DNA from: Sulfuriferula sp.
GTDB taxonomy: Bacteria > Pseudomonadota > Gammaproteobacteria > Burkholderiales > Sulfuriferulaceae
Length of the DNA: 64,000 nt
Direction: 5' to 3'
NCBI GenBank assembly: GCA_031291235.1
Contig: JARLJL010000006.1
Span: 434,001-498,000 of the forward strand
Positions 1 to 7,545 of the stretch are shown here, piece by piece; position 1 is the first letter of the stretch, and each line of letters begins with the position of its first letter. Both the position numbers and the translations under genes were made by a program. The notes below the pieces were generated by a model, which did no database searches, was not told the DNA's origin, and saw nothing but the letters and a program-made list of their open reading frames with translations.

Positions 1-837
1 CAGCATGAGCGGCAGCACCTCCAGCAGCGACACGCCACGCACCAGCGACAGGATAATGACGAGCGCCAACAATGCACCGACGATGACGAACAGCCAGCGC
101 ACCACTCTGGAAACCACGGCTTCGATATGCAGCTTGGGACGCGCGTTCTGCACCAGCTCGGTAGTGCGGCCAAAAAAGGTGTGAACGCCAGTCAGAATGA
201 CTACACCATTACCTTCGCCGCGACGCACCACGGATCCCGAGGAAAGCACTTCTCCAGGCGCTTTGTTGACGTCTTTCGACTCGCCGGTTAGCGCAGACTG
301 GTCGATACTCAATGTACCGGTGAGCAATTTGACGTCCGCCGGGATGATATCGCCGGCACGCACGCGAACAATGTCGCCGGGGATCAGTTCCCGTGCAGGG
401 ATGACCTGCCAGCTCGCATCCCGCAGCACTCGTGCGCTGACTTGCAGACGCTGGCGCAAGGCAGCCACAACGCCCTCGGCGCGGTGCTCCTGCATAAAAC
501 CCAGCACCGCATTGATGACCAGCAGCGCGCCAACTACAGCCAGATCGGCAAACTTGCCGAGCACCGCCGACAGCACCATGATCAGTTCCAGCATCCACGC
601 CGACACCCCCCAGAATTTGGCGAGGAACTTGCGCACAGGATGGCTTTTTTGCGCAATCACTTCATTGTAACCGTGCGTTTTGCGCCGCGTCTCTACCTCG
701 GCATGCGACAGACCCGCTTCGGCGTTTACACTCAAGGCTGTAAGCGTTTCAGGTATAGAAGCCGATGCGATATCCGGAATCCTGTCTGGAGTTGGCTTGT
801 TGGTCAGAAGCTGCTCGGCGGATTTATCTGTACTCAT
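1..837 (-). CDS. P3A-type plasma-membrane H+-ATPase, N-terminal part (cut by window edge)
   Basis: This is the first 279 codons of a proton-pumping P-type ATPase of the inner membrane; the rest lies left of the window. Seen: an N-terminal cytoplasmic stretch with a cation-ATPase N-domain, a first membrane pair around WMLELIMVLSAVLGKFADLA, the actuator domain with PADVKLL and the LTGES loop (TGES is the dephosphorylation motif), and the start of the next membrane pair near the edge. The phosphorylation DKTGT motif is beyond the window. The ATG at 837 is preceded by AAGGA at a good distance. It lies 41 bases after the histidine-kinase stop, on the same strand, so it is probably the last gene of the 3619-to-left operon. 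Proton export rather than Ca2+ or Mg2+ is judged from overall similarity to P3A enzymes. Confidence 0.88.
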   Translation of the reverse strand, partial: MSTDKSAEQLLTNKPTPDRIPDIASASIPETLTALSVNAEAGLSHAEVETRRKTHGYNEVIAQKSHPVRKFLAKFWGVSAWMLELIMVLSAVLGKFADLAVVGALLVINAVLGFMQEHRAEGVVAALRQRLQVSARVLRDASWQVIPARELIPGDIVRVRAGDIIPADVKLLTGTLSIDQSALTGESKDVNKAPGEVLSSGSVVRRGEGNGVVILTGVHTFFGRTTELVQNARPKLHIEAVVSRVVRWLFVIVGALLALVIILSLVRGVSLLEVLPLML

Positions 838-878
838 GGCCATCATCCTTGCATTACGCGAGCAAACAAGCTTACGCC

Positions 879-2177
879 CTATAGGGAAAAGGTAACGCTG
901 ACTACCAAACCTGAACTATTCACATTGTCCGAGAGCGACAGCGTCGCGTGATGCGCCTCAGCAATATTGCGGACAATGGCCAGCCCCAGACCACTGCCCG
1001 TCACTTCCGTGCCTTCGCGTCGATAAAAGCGGTCAAACACGCGTTCCCGTTCATGTACCGGGATACCGCTGCCATTATCCGTCACACGCAATACGGCATG
1101 CCCTGCTGCGCGACTGACGCAAATGCGGACTTGCCCTGCATCAGGCGTATAACGAATGGCATTATCGACCAGATTGCTTATCAGGGTACGTAAATCTGCT
1201 TGCCGACCCGGCACCAGGACATGAGGCTGCACATCAAGTTGCAAACTGGTTTGATGTGCTTCGGCCAAGGGCATGAAGTCCTGCGCAACTTCCTGTACAA
1301 GCAGACCCAAATCCACAGGCATGAAATGCATGACTTCAAGCCGCGGCTCGCTACGCGCGAGGGTGAGCAATTGCCTGACCAGATGAATGCTGCGATCCAG
1401 TCGCTGATTAAGCTTGGTAAAGGCAATGGATCGCTGCTCATCGGTACCGGCACGTTCAGTCAATTGCAATTGCAGCTTAAGCGCGGTCAACGGGCTGCGC
1501 AATTCATGGGCGGCATCGGCTATAAATGCCCGCTGGGCCTGCATCGCCTGATTCAGGCGCATAAGCAATTGATTGAGCGCGATGACCATGGGTTTGATTT
1601 CCTGCGGCAAATTGGCTTCATCCAGCGGCTGCATGGCGTCGGCATGACGCGTAGCCAGCGCAGTGGTAACTGTCTGCATCGGGCGCAAACTGCGCCCCAC
1701 CGACCACCAAATCAACCCTGCCAGCAGAGGAATAAGCACAAAAAACGGCATCAGCATGCGTACAGCCAGGGCTGCTGCCAGTTCTTCGCGTACCGTCATC
1801 GGTTGAGCGACCTGAATATATCGTCCGCGCCGCTGGGTGTTGTACAGCCGCCAAGGCTGCTGCCGATAACTCACCGTATGTAGGCCGGAGGTAGTATAAC
1901 GGGGCAAAGCGCGTGACGGATACGATACGAACAACGGCTTGCCTTGATCATCCCACACCTGAATGACATTATCTTCTTCAGGGTCTTCATCGCCCGCCGC
2001 TATCGCGGGCAATTGGCTGTGGCCCGGCAATGACAACGCAATTTGTCTGATCTGATAATCGAACAGTTCGTTAGCTTCGTCCTGCGCCAGCCAGTACATG
2101 CTCAGGCCCGCTATCCCGGTGCTTATCAGCATGCCGACGATGAGCCAGAGCAGCAGGCGCTGCCGGATCGAATTCAT
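879..2177 (-). CDS. QseC/PmrB-like sensor histidine kinase
   Basis: Inner-membrane sensor kinase of 432 residues that should phosphorylate the regulator encoded just upstream. Seen: membrane helix at about 7-30, a periplasmic domain of about 110 residues, second helix at about 140-160, HAMP-like linker, the H-box DAAHELRSPL with His224 as phosphoacceptor, the N-box NLVDNAIRYTP, and the ATP-lid motifs DNGSGIP and GSGLGLAIV. Its ATG overlaps the end of the response-regulator gene by 4 bases, which implies translational coupling. The kinase at 33796-35124 is a paralogue with a similar N-terminal region (EANELFD against EANALLD). The stimulus cannot be read from the sequence; the linked proton ATPase suggests acid or envelope stress, which is inference. 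Confidence 0.93.
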   Translation of the reverse strand: MNSIRQRLLLWLIVGMLISTGIAGLSMYWLAQDEANELFDYQIRQIALSLPGHSQLPAIAAGDEDPEEDNVIQVWDDQGKPLFVSYPSRALPRYTTSGLHTVSYRQQPWRLYNTQRRGRYIQVAQPMTVREELAAALAVRMLMPFFVLIPLLAGLIWWSVGRSLRPMQTVTTALATRHADAMQPLDEANLPQEIKPMVIALNQLLMRLNQAMQAQRAFIADAAHELRSPLTALKLQLQLTERAGTDEQRSIAFTKLNQRLDRSIHLVRQLLTLARSEPRLEVMHFMPVDLGLLVQEVAQDFMPLAEAHQTSLQLDVQPHVLVPGRQADLRTLISNLVDNAIRYTPDAGQVRICVSRAAGHAVLRVTDNGSGIPVHERERVFDRFYRREGTEVTGSGLGLAIVRNIAEAHHATLSLSDNVNSSGLVVSVTFSL

Positions 2178-2833
2178 GCAGCAGCCACTTTATAGCCGAC
2201 ACCGCGCACATTGCGGATAAAATCGGTACCGAGCTTTTTACGCAGGTGATGAATATAGACTTCGACTGCGTTACTGCCGATTTCCTGATCCCAACCGTAG
2301 AGTTTTTCCTCCAGCTCGGCCAGCGACAACACCCGCCCCGGCGGATCGAGCAAAGCTTGCAACAACGCAAACTCGCGTGCCGACAGGTTTAACAATTTCC
2401 CGCCCAGAAACACCTCACGACTGGCCGGGTTGAGCGTAACTTCGCCATACGCAATCACCGGCTGGGCACGCCCCGCCTGACGACGCAACAGCGCACGCAC
2501 GCGGGCAAACAGCTCATTGAGGTCGAATGGCTTGACCAGATAGTCATCCGCTCCAGCATCCAGGCCGTTCACCCGATCTGCCGTCGCGTCACGCGCCGTA
2601 ATAATCAGCACAGGCAACATGCCGCCACGCTGCCGGTACTCGTTTAACACCTGCAAACCCTGTTTCTTCGGCAACCCCAGATCCAGCAACAACAAATCAT
2701 ATACGCCGTTATCCAGCGCCAGTTCGGCACTGCGCCCGTCACGCACCCAGTCCACAGCATAATTCTCACTGATAAGCGCCTCGTGCAGGCTCTCGCCGAT
2801 CATGGCATCATCTTCTACTAACAGTAAACGCAT
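2174..2833 (-). CDS. OmpR-family response regulator (QseB/PmrA-like)
   Basis: DNA-binding response regulator of 219 residues. Seen: receiver domain with acidic pocket VEDD near the start, phosphoacceptor Asp51 in LLLLDLGLP, and Lys101 in YLVKPFD; then a winged-helix domain with LNLSAREFALLQALL and the recognition-helix region SNAVEVYIHHLRKKLG, ending in IRNVRGVGYKV. Length is normal for the family. It starts 18 bases after the COG4705-like gene and overlaps the kinase gene by 4 bases. A direct repeat CTTAA-N6-CTTAA upstream of the first gene of this operon (3667-3682) fits the known PmrA/QseB type of binding site, so autoregulation is likely. Confidence 0.94.
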   Translation of the reverse strand: MRLLLVEDDAMIGESLHEALISENYAVDWVRDGRSAELALDNGVYDLLLLDLGLPKKQGLQVLNEYRQRGGMLPVLIITARDATADRVNGLDAGADDYLVKPFDLNELFARVRALLRRQAGRAQPVIAYGEVTLNPASREVFLGGKLLNLSAREFALLQALLDPPGRVLSLAELEEKLYGWDQEIGSNAVEVYIHHLRKKLGTDFIRNVRGVGYKVAAA

Positions 2834-2851
2834 GGTTGGCCTTTATCCTGA

Positions 2852-3619
2852 CTATCGTTCAGCTGATCTGGAAACCGCAAGCAGTTGCTTTTGCCTTGCT
2901 GTTAAGTATGCGATCAAAATAACAATAGCGCCAAGAAAAACGGCGCTGGTGCCTACGGTACCCAAACCTAGCCCGCCCGCATCCACTGGTTGCGACAGCA
3001 AATCGCCGAGAGAAGCGCCAAACGGGCGAGTCAATATGTAAGCCAGCCAGAATGCCAATACTGCATTCAGCTTGAAGCGGTAATAAGCCAGCGTTATCGC
3101 CCCTATCGCCGCACCAAACATCAATGCCGATAATGCATAGCCCATTGCCAGCCGTTCAGCCACCAAATCGCCGGCCGCGGTACCCAACGCAAAGGTAAAC
3201 AAGATCGCCGCCCAATAAAACAATTCGCGTTTGGCAGTATAAATACTATGTATCGACAAAGTCTTCTCACTCGCATACCACAGCGCAAATACGCCTGCCA
3301 GAACGATACTGAATAACACGGTAATCGTGACCAGGCTCACGCCCAGGTTATCTACCAGATTATCCGTAATCAGCGTCCCGACCACACTCACCAGTACAAC
3401 CACCAGCCAGTAGCTGATCGGCACATAGCGTTTTAATTTGAACTGTACAAACAAAGTCAACACCAGCAATGCCGCCATCGTATAAGACGTGTTGACCAGC
3501 CCCCAGCCCATGGTGAATGACAGAAAATCAGCAGCTGTCTCGCCTACGGTGGTTGCCATGATCTTTATCACCCAGAAAAACAGCGTGATTTCCGGCACTC
3601 TGTTAAGCAGCTTATTCAT
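2852..3619 (-). CDS. COG4705-like multi-pass membrane protein
   Basis: Hydrophobic protein of 255 residues with about seven or eight membrane helices; it looks like the uncharacterised COG4705 inner-membrane family, in which repeated units carry motifs of the kind KIMATTVGETAADFL. Here that unit is near residues 19-34, and related stretches recur (NLVDNLGVSL, ALGTAAGDLVAERL, RPFGASLGDLL), so the protein is built from about four similar two-helix units. Function is unknown. The ATG follows AGGGG at six bases. It is the first gene of an apparent operon with a two-component system and a proton ATPase, which suggests a role in the same envelope or ion response. Confidence 0.85.
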   Translation of the reverse strand: MNKLLNRVPEITLFFWVIKIMATTVGETAADFLSFTMGWGLVNTSYTMAALLVLTLFVQFKLKRYVPISYWLVVVLVSVVGTLITDNLVDNLGVSLVTITVLFSIVLAGVFALWYASEKTLSIHSIYTAKRELFYWAAILFTFALGTAAGDLVAERLAMGYALSALMFGAAIGAITLAYYRFKLNAVLAFWLAYILTRPFGASLGDLLSQPVDAGGLGLGTVGTSAVFLGAIVILIAYLTARQKQLLAVSRSAER

Positions 3620-3666
3620 GATGCGCCCCTAAAATAAATCCAAAGCCAGAGGGTAACAGGCGAAAA

Positions 3667-3682
3667 CTTAACAAAAACTTAA
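3667..3682 (-). promoter_or_regulatory. PmrA/QseB-type direct-repeat operator
   Basis: Two CTTAA half-sites at 3667-3671 and 3678-3682 have an 11-base period, about 48 bases before the ATG of the COG4705-like gene. On the coding strand this reads TTAAGTTTTTGTTAAG. The spacing matches the PmrA-box type of direct repeat bound by OmpR-family regulators. Binding by the regulator at 2174-2833 is inferred. Confidence 0.55.
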
Positions 3683-3813
3683 AACTGTATCCTGCTCTTT
3701 ACGCAGACGATCATAGGCTTTCAATTTGAAAATTCGTGAAGGCACGCCCGATCAGCCATTGATTCCATGGCGATGACCGGCTGATCCAAACGAGGAAATG
3801 AATGATTATTCAA

Positions 3814-3840
3814 TAAAAAAGCCGTCGACAAGACGGCTTT
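3814..3840 (-). terminator. Rho-independent terminator of the small polar-protein gene
   Basis: A 9-base perfect stem, AAAGCCGTC at 3818-3826 and GACGGCTTT at 3832-3840 with loop GACAA, is followed on the minus strand by a run of T (A-run 3815-3820 on the plus strand). It lies 27 bases beyond the stop of the 3867-4064 gene and should end that transcript. Confidence 0.85.
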
Positions 3841-3866
3841 CAAGCATGCAGGTCACCCCCGCATAA

Positions 3867-4064
3867 TCAGGCTGTCGTATTGATATTGCTGCCTACGGTT
3901 GCAGTTGATGCAGGCGTGGATTGAGTGGATTTGTCTACTTCTGCAGTACGGCTTTTATCGTTATCGCCATCGCTGTCGCGTTGGCTTTTTACCTGTTGCG
4001 ATTGCTGGGACTGCTGCGTTTGAGAAACGCCTTGAGTTGCAGTTGATACGCCGCTAATAGACAT
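3867..4064 (-). CDS. Small Gln/Ser/Asp-rich polar protein of unknown function
   Basis: A 65-residue protein with no hydrophobic core. Seen: a Ser/Thr-rich start, a QQSQQSQQ tract, a charged middle of KSQRDSDGDNDKS type and a Thr/Ser-rich end; it is probably disordered. I do not recognise a family. I chose the ATG at 4064 because GGAG lies six bases before it; the next in-frame ATG at 4070 would have no spacing. A dedicated terminator follows (3814-3840) and a GC stem sits in the leader (4085-4102), so it is transcribed alone and is likely a real gene. The acidic DSDGDND run might bind cations, but that is a guess. Confidence 0.68.
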   Translation of the reverse strand: MSISGVSTATQGVSQTQQSQQSQQVKSQRDSDGDNDKSRTAEVDKSTQSTPASTATVGSNINTTA

Positions 4065-4084
4065 TTTCATCTCCGATTGGGTTA

Positions 4085-4102
4085 AGGGGAAAAAGCCCCT
4101 TG
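4085..4102 (-). other. Leader hairpin before the small polar-protein gene
   Basis: AAGGGG and CCCCTT form a 6-base stem with a loop that reads CTTTTT on the minus strand, about 20 bases before the start codon at 4064. It could be the end of an upstream transcript or a leader structure that stabilises the short mRNA. There is no clear T-run after the stem. Confidence 0.45.
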
Positions 4103-4170
4103 ATACTATTAACGGCAACAATACTTAAAACTTGAACGTGCCGACAATTGAAACCAGGCTTGCTAGTCAT

Positions 4171-5853
4171 TCAAATACCTTGCAGCCATGTCTGTAATCG
4201 CTGCACATTCAAGGTTTCGCAACCTGGGGCCTGCTCGCGCAGCATATTTGCGAGCGCGGTCAGTTCGGTATCCGGCGCCGCCTTCAATGCGGAACGCAAC
4301 GCAGCCGACGACCAAACCATCAACGTGCAACCCTGGCTGGCATGGCAAGGCTTGATGTCGGATTCCAGTCCGAGCATATACGCCCAACCCAGCCAGTCGC
4401 CCTCGCCCAAAATACGAGCAGGATGGGCGGGGATATGGGCAAGAAACTGCGCGCGTTGCTCCGGCTGCGTAACGGACTCCGCAAACGCGCGGTATGCCAG
4501 GTATGGATCTGCGGTCAGCGCCGCAATACGCTGACAAAGATTGCCCGCCAGCGGCCCGAGCGCCAGGCTGCCTTCGTGCAGTAATCTCTGGTAAACATCC
4601 TGATTCAGGCGATTCATGCCTGCGATATTGGGAGCGCGCTCGAGTTCTGCCATCAGCATCAGGAAAGCGGCCTCGGCCTGCTCTTCGCCCAGCGGTCGAT
4701 CTTCGCTCAAACGTCCCTGATCGACGAATGCCACTGCCGCCGAATCGCAACGCTCGAAACGACCATAGCGTAAAGTCTGCGCCGATGCCGACAACGCCTG
4801 CTGCAATACGGGACCGACGCAAGCCAGGGCATGCTCGAGCACCACTGTGCCGACATGAGTCGAGTGCATGTTCGCAGCGGATTCGCAACCGGCGTCATCC
4901 ACAAATTCGCCATTCGCGCAGCGAGCCTGTATTTGTCGCGCTGTGCCGGATTCGTTTGCCAGACGCGGCACTTCGCTACTGCCTTCGGCACTCGGCCACC
5001 AGATGCTGGGCGGCGTCAGCATAGCCATACCCTCGCGCGACAACGCATACCACAACCGCTCCAGAAAGGCAGAGGACATGGTGCCGCGATCCAGAAACTG
5101 CAAGGTATAAAGCCTTGCCGCATACCGCAAGGTACCGGTCACGGCATCGTTACCGACTACCACTACGCTGGAGCCGGGTGTGGTGCAAATCCCGGGCAAA
5201 TCGCTACGCAACACCTGCATCGCCACGCGAATGACCTGGCCGGGCGCATGATCGCTGGCCATGCTGAAATTGACCTGATGCCGGAACGGCTGGTCTGCCG
5301 GAATCACTTCCAGCAGACGGCTGGTAAACTCGCTGTTGGGCAGGACGATAATCGAACCGCGTTCGGTACGCAAATAAACGGAGCGCCAGCTCAGCGATAC
5401 CACTTGCCCTTCAAGTTCCTCGCGCCGCACGAAGTCGCCCACGCGTAACGGACGTTCGATTTCTATGGAGACACCGGCGAATAAATGGCCCAGCGTAGGC
5501 TGCAAAGCCAAACCGACAATCACCGACAGCATGGCTGATGTCGCCAGCACGCTGCTGATATCCTGACCGAGGCCGAAACGCAGATACAGCATGCTGGCGA
5601 TCAGATAAAGCGTAACGGTCATCACCGCCTGCAACAAATCCGATGTTGTACTACTACCGGCACGCCCCGGTTTCAGCAGCAGATGTTTAAGCAGACGCTG
5701 TAGTACCAGCACGACGGCCAGAACACTAAAACCCAAAGTAACGTTACTCAGCAACTTGGCATTTAATAACGAAATGTTGCCGGCATCCGTACCCAGCGTC
5801 ACTTGCAGCAGCCACAACAAGGCTACCAGTGCTATCACTATCAGGGTCCACAT
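4171..5853 (-). CDS. MscS-family mechanosensitive channel with long unassigned C-terminal region
   Basis: Inner-membrane protein of 560 residues. Seen: helices at about 2-20, 38-58 and 74-93, then a pore-lining region at about 102-130 (Ala/Gly-rich, LATSAMLSVIVGLALQ), and the MscS beta domain with RPLRVGDFV and LPNSEF at 171-176. These are the hallmarks of small-conductance mechanosensitive channels. From about residue 270 to the end the protein has no motif I recognise; it is Ala/Leu-rich, has several Cys residues, and about doubles the usual length of a small MscS. The start codon overlaps the stop of the upstream haem-sensor gene (TGATG), so the two proteins are probably made together. Confidence 0.85.
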   Translation of the reverse strand: MWTLIVIALVALLWLLQVTLGTDAGNISLLNAKLLSNVTLGFSVLAVVLVLQRLLKHLLLKPGRAGSSTTSDLLQAVMTVTLYLIASMLYLRFGLGQDISSVLATSAMLSVIVGLALQPTLGHLFAGVSIEIERPLRVGDFVRREELEGQVVSLSWRSVYLRTERGSIIVLPNSEFTSRLLEVIPADQPFRHQVNFSMASDHAPGQVIRVAMQVLRSDLPGICTTPGSSVVVVGNDAVTGTLRYAARLYTLQFLDRGTMSSAFLERLWYALSREGMAMLTPPSIWWPSAEGSSEVPRLANESGTARQIQARCANGEFVDDAGCESAANMHSTHVGTVVLEHALACVGPVLQQALSASAQTLRYGRFERCDSAAVAFVDQGRLSEDRPLGEEQAEAAFLMLMAELERAPNIAGMNRLNQDVYQRLLHEGSLALGPLAGNLCQRIAALTADPYLAYRAFAESVTQPEQRAQFLAHIPAHPARILGEGDWLGWAYMLGLESDIKPCHASQGCTLMVWSSAALRSALKAAPDTELTALANMLREQAPGCETLNVQRLQTWLQGI

Positions 5854-6764
5854 CAGGATTGCCCGTCGTCGTGCTTATCGTTGCGTTTCGAATCGCGCTC
5901 GAACAGCATCAGCGCTCTATCGACGCTGGATCTAAGCCTGACAATGGCCTGATGCAATTCGCCGAACTGCCCCCCGACACTGGGGAAGTCCGCGTCGCCG
6001 GCTTTTTGTTCGACGCTGGCGGCATGCGCTACGCGCGTCAGCAACTCCAGCGGATGCGTGACGTGCCGCTTCAGCAGCAACAGGAATACAACGGCCGTCA
6101 ACACGAATACGCTGGTCAGCGAACCTATTGTGACAAGCACGCTATTAAAGGCTTTTGCCTGCGTGGGCGCAGTCGGCACTTCCACCAGTTGCAATCCGAT
6201 TACGTCGCCCATCTGCCAGCCGAAACCGTTATAGGGACCGTATTTGGCGACCATGGCCGGCGGCGCGACATCGGGCGTGCTATGACACTGCAGACAGGCC
6301 GTTGAAGTCATGCGTATGGGACGAGCCACGTAAAAATGCCTGTCCTTACCGCTACCGGTCTCCCCGAGCAATTCGCGACGCTTGCCGTCCTGTTTGAATT
6401 CGCGCAATAACCCTACTTCCCAATCGCTGGCGCGGTCAGCTAAATTGGTTGGATTGAGCGAGCTTTCACGATAGGTATAATCCGGAAATTTCTGCGTCAG
6501 CCTGTGCATGGTGTTTTGCGCAGCAAATGAGGGGACTTGCGACGCGTGAAATTCGTTGCCGTTTATCGTTTTCAATACCGGCGCCACTTCGTCAACGGTA
6601 TAGGCTCGCACCGACAACGCCGTCTCCAGCAGCATGTCCGCCTTTAGCTTGACTTCCTCATAGGCATGCCGGGCCTCCAGCTTGTATGAAATATAACCTG
6701 CGATAGAAACGCCAAAGCAGAAACAGAAAGCAATAATCCAGGTAAAACGGGTTTCTATACGCAT
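5853..6764 (-). CDS. DUF3365 (Tll0287-like) c-type haem sensor, membrane anchored
   Basis: A 303-residue membrane protein. Seen: N-terminal helix at about 7-27, a periplasmic domain with the DUF3365-type pattern, including a haem-binding CLQCH motif (Cys157, Cys160, His161) and the nearby YGPYNGFGWQMGDVIGLQ segment, a second helix at about 212-236, then a HAMP-like cytoplasmic end. Tll0287-like domains bind one c-type haem and are thought to sense redox state or gas. There is no kinase, cyclase or methyl-accepting domain, so the output must go through a partner; the MscS-type channel gene overlapping its stop is the obvious candidate. I chose ATG 6764, with GAG upstream, over the GTG at 6770. 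Confidence 0.82.
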   Translation of the reverse strand: MRIETRFTWIIAFCFCFGVSIAGYISYKLEARHAYEEVKLKADMLLETALSVRAYTVDEVAPVLKTINGNEFHASQVPSFAAQNTMHRLTQKFPDYTYRESSLNPTNLADRASDWEVGLLREFKQDGKRRELLGETGSGKDRHFYVARPIRMTSTACLQCHSTPDVAPPAMVAKYGPYNGFGWQMGDVIGLQLVEVPTAPTQAKAFNSVLVTIGSLTSVFVLTAVVFLLLLKRHVTHPLELLTRVAHAASVEQKAGDADFPSVGGQFGELHQAIVRLRSSVDRALMLFERDSKRNDKHDDGQS

Positions 6765-6900
6765 GCACACATACTCAATCGGGTTATCGTCACCGGCCTT
6801 GCCACAAGGGAAAAGCCGATCATCGCAAAGTCAAAACAGGCAGTATATGAAATTACGATGACAGTAGTGTGAATGCCGCATGACAGCTACTGTTTAGCGA

Positions 6901-7383
6901 TTATCCATTGCCGACATGCAATGCCGTCTTGTCCACCACCCGGCGCAGCACAAAGCTCGAATGCACGCCGGTGACGCCGGCTATGCGATTGATGCGATTG
7001 AGCAGCAATTCCTGATAGGCGTCCATGTCCTGCACCAGCACCTTGAGCTGGTAATCGGCATCCTGCCCGGTGATCAGCAAGCACTCCATGACTTCCGGGA
7101 TCTCGCCGATCGCCGCTTCGAAATGGCTGAAACGCTCGGGCGTGTGCTGATCCATGGAAATATGCACCAGCGCCATCAGCGACAGCCCCAAGGATTTAGC
7201 ATCCACCAGCGCGCGGTAAGCGGTAATGACGCCAGCCTCTTCCAGCGCGCGCACCCGGCGCAGACAAGGCGATGGCGACAGGCCGATACGGTCGGCCAGC
7301 TCCTGATTGCTGATGCGGCCGTCCTGCTGCAACTCGCGCAGAATCTGCCGGTCGAATTTATCAATTTCAATCATATTGCTCAT
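6901..7383 (-). CDS. Lrp/AsnC-family transcriptional regulator
   Basis: A 160-residue regulator. Seen: an N-terminal helix-turn-helix (DRQILRELQQDGRISNQELA followed by GLSPSPCLRRVRALEEAGVI), then the RAM ligand-binding domain with LVHISMDQH, CLLITGQDADYQLKVLV and GVTGVHSSFVLRRVV. The CLLITGxxDYxL segment is typical of Lrp-type sensors of amino acids. The gene is divergent from leuA, with a 162-base AT-rich gap (7384-7545) that is a natural Lrp-type operator region. Control of leuA by leucine through this protein is a likely inference. ATG 7383 has only a weak ribosome site; ATG 7374 (MIEI) is possible. Confidence 0.93.
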   Translation of the reverse strand: MSNMIEIDKFDRQILRELQQDGRISNQELADRIGLSPSPCLRRVRALEEAGVITAYRALVDAKSLGLSLMALVHISMDQHTPERFSHFEAAIGEIPEVMECLLITGQDADYQLKVLVQDMDAYQELLLNRINRIAGVTGVHSSFVLRRVVDKTALHVGNG

Positions 7384-7545
7384 TATCTATACTTAATAGA
7401 ATAAAAATTACATAAATAAAAATATACAGCAATATTATGCCAATTAATACGGATTTAACAAGCCAATACGCAAGCACCTGCCGAGCGACTTCAGGTACTA
7501 TTTTCCCTGTCGAATTCTATCGCAGATCACGCAGGAGTTAACATC

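Noticed and set aside
7384-7545. Leucine leader peptide before leuA
   Set aside because: No short frame with a leucine run and no terminator/antiterminator pair seen in the gap.
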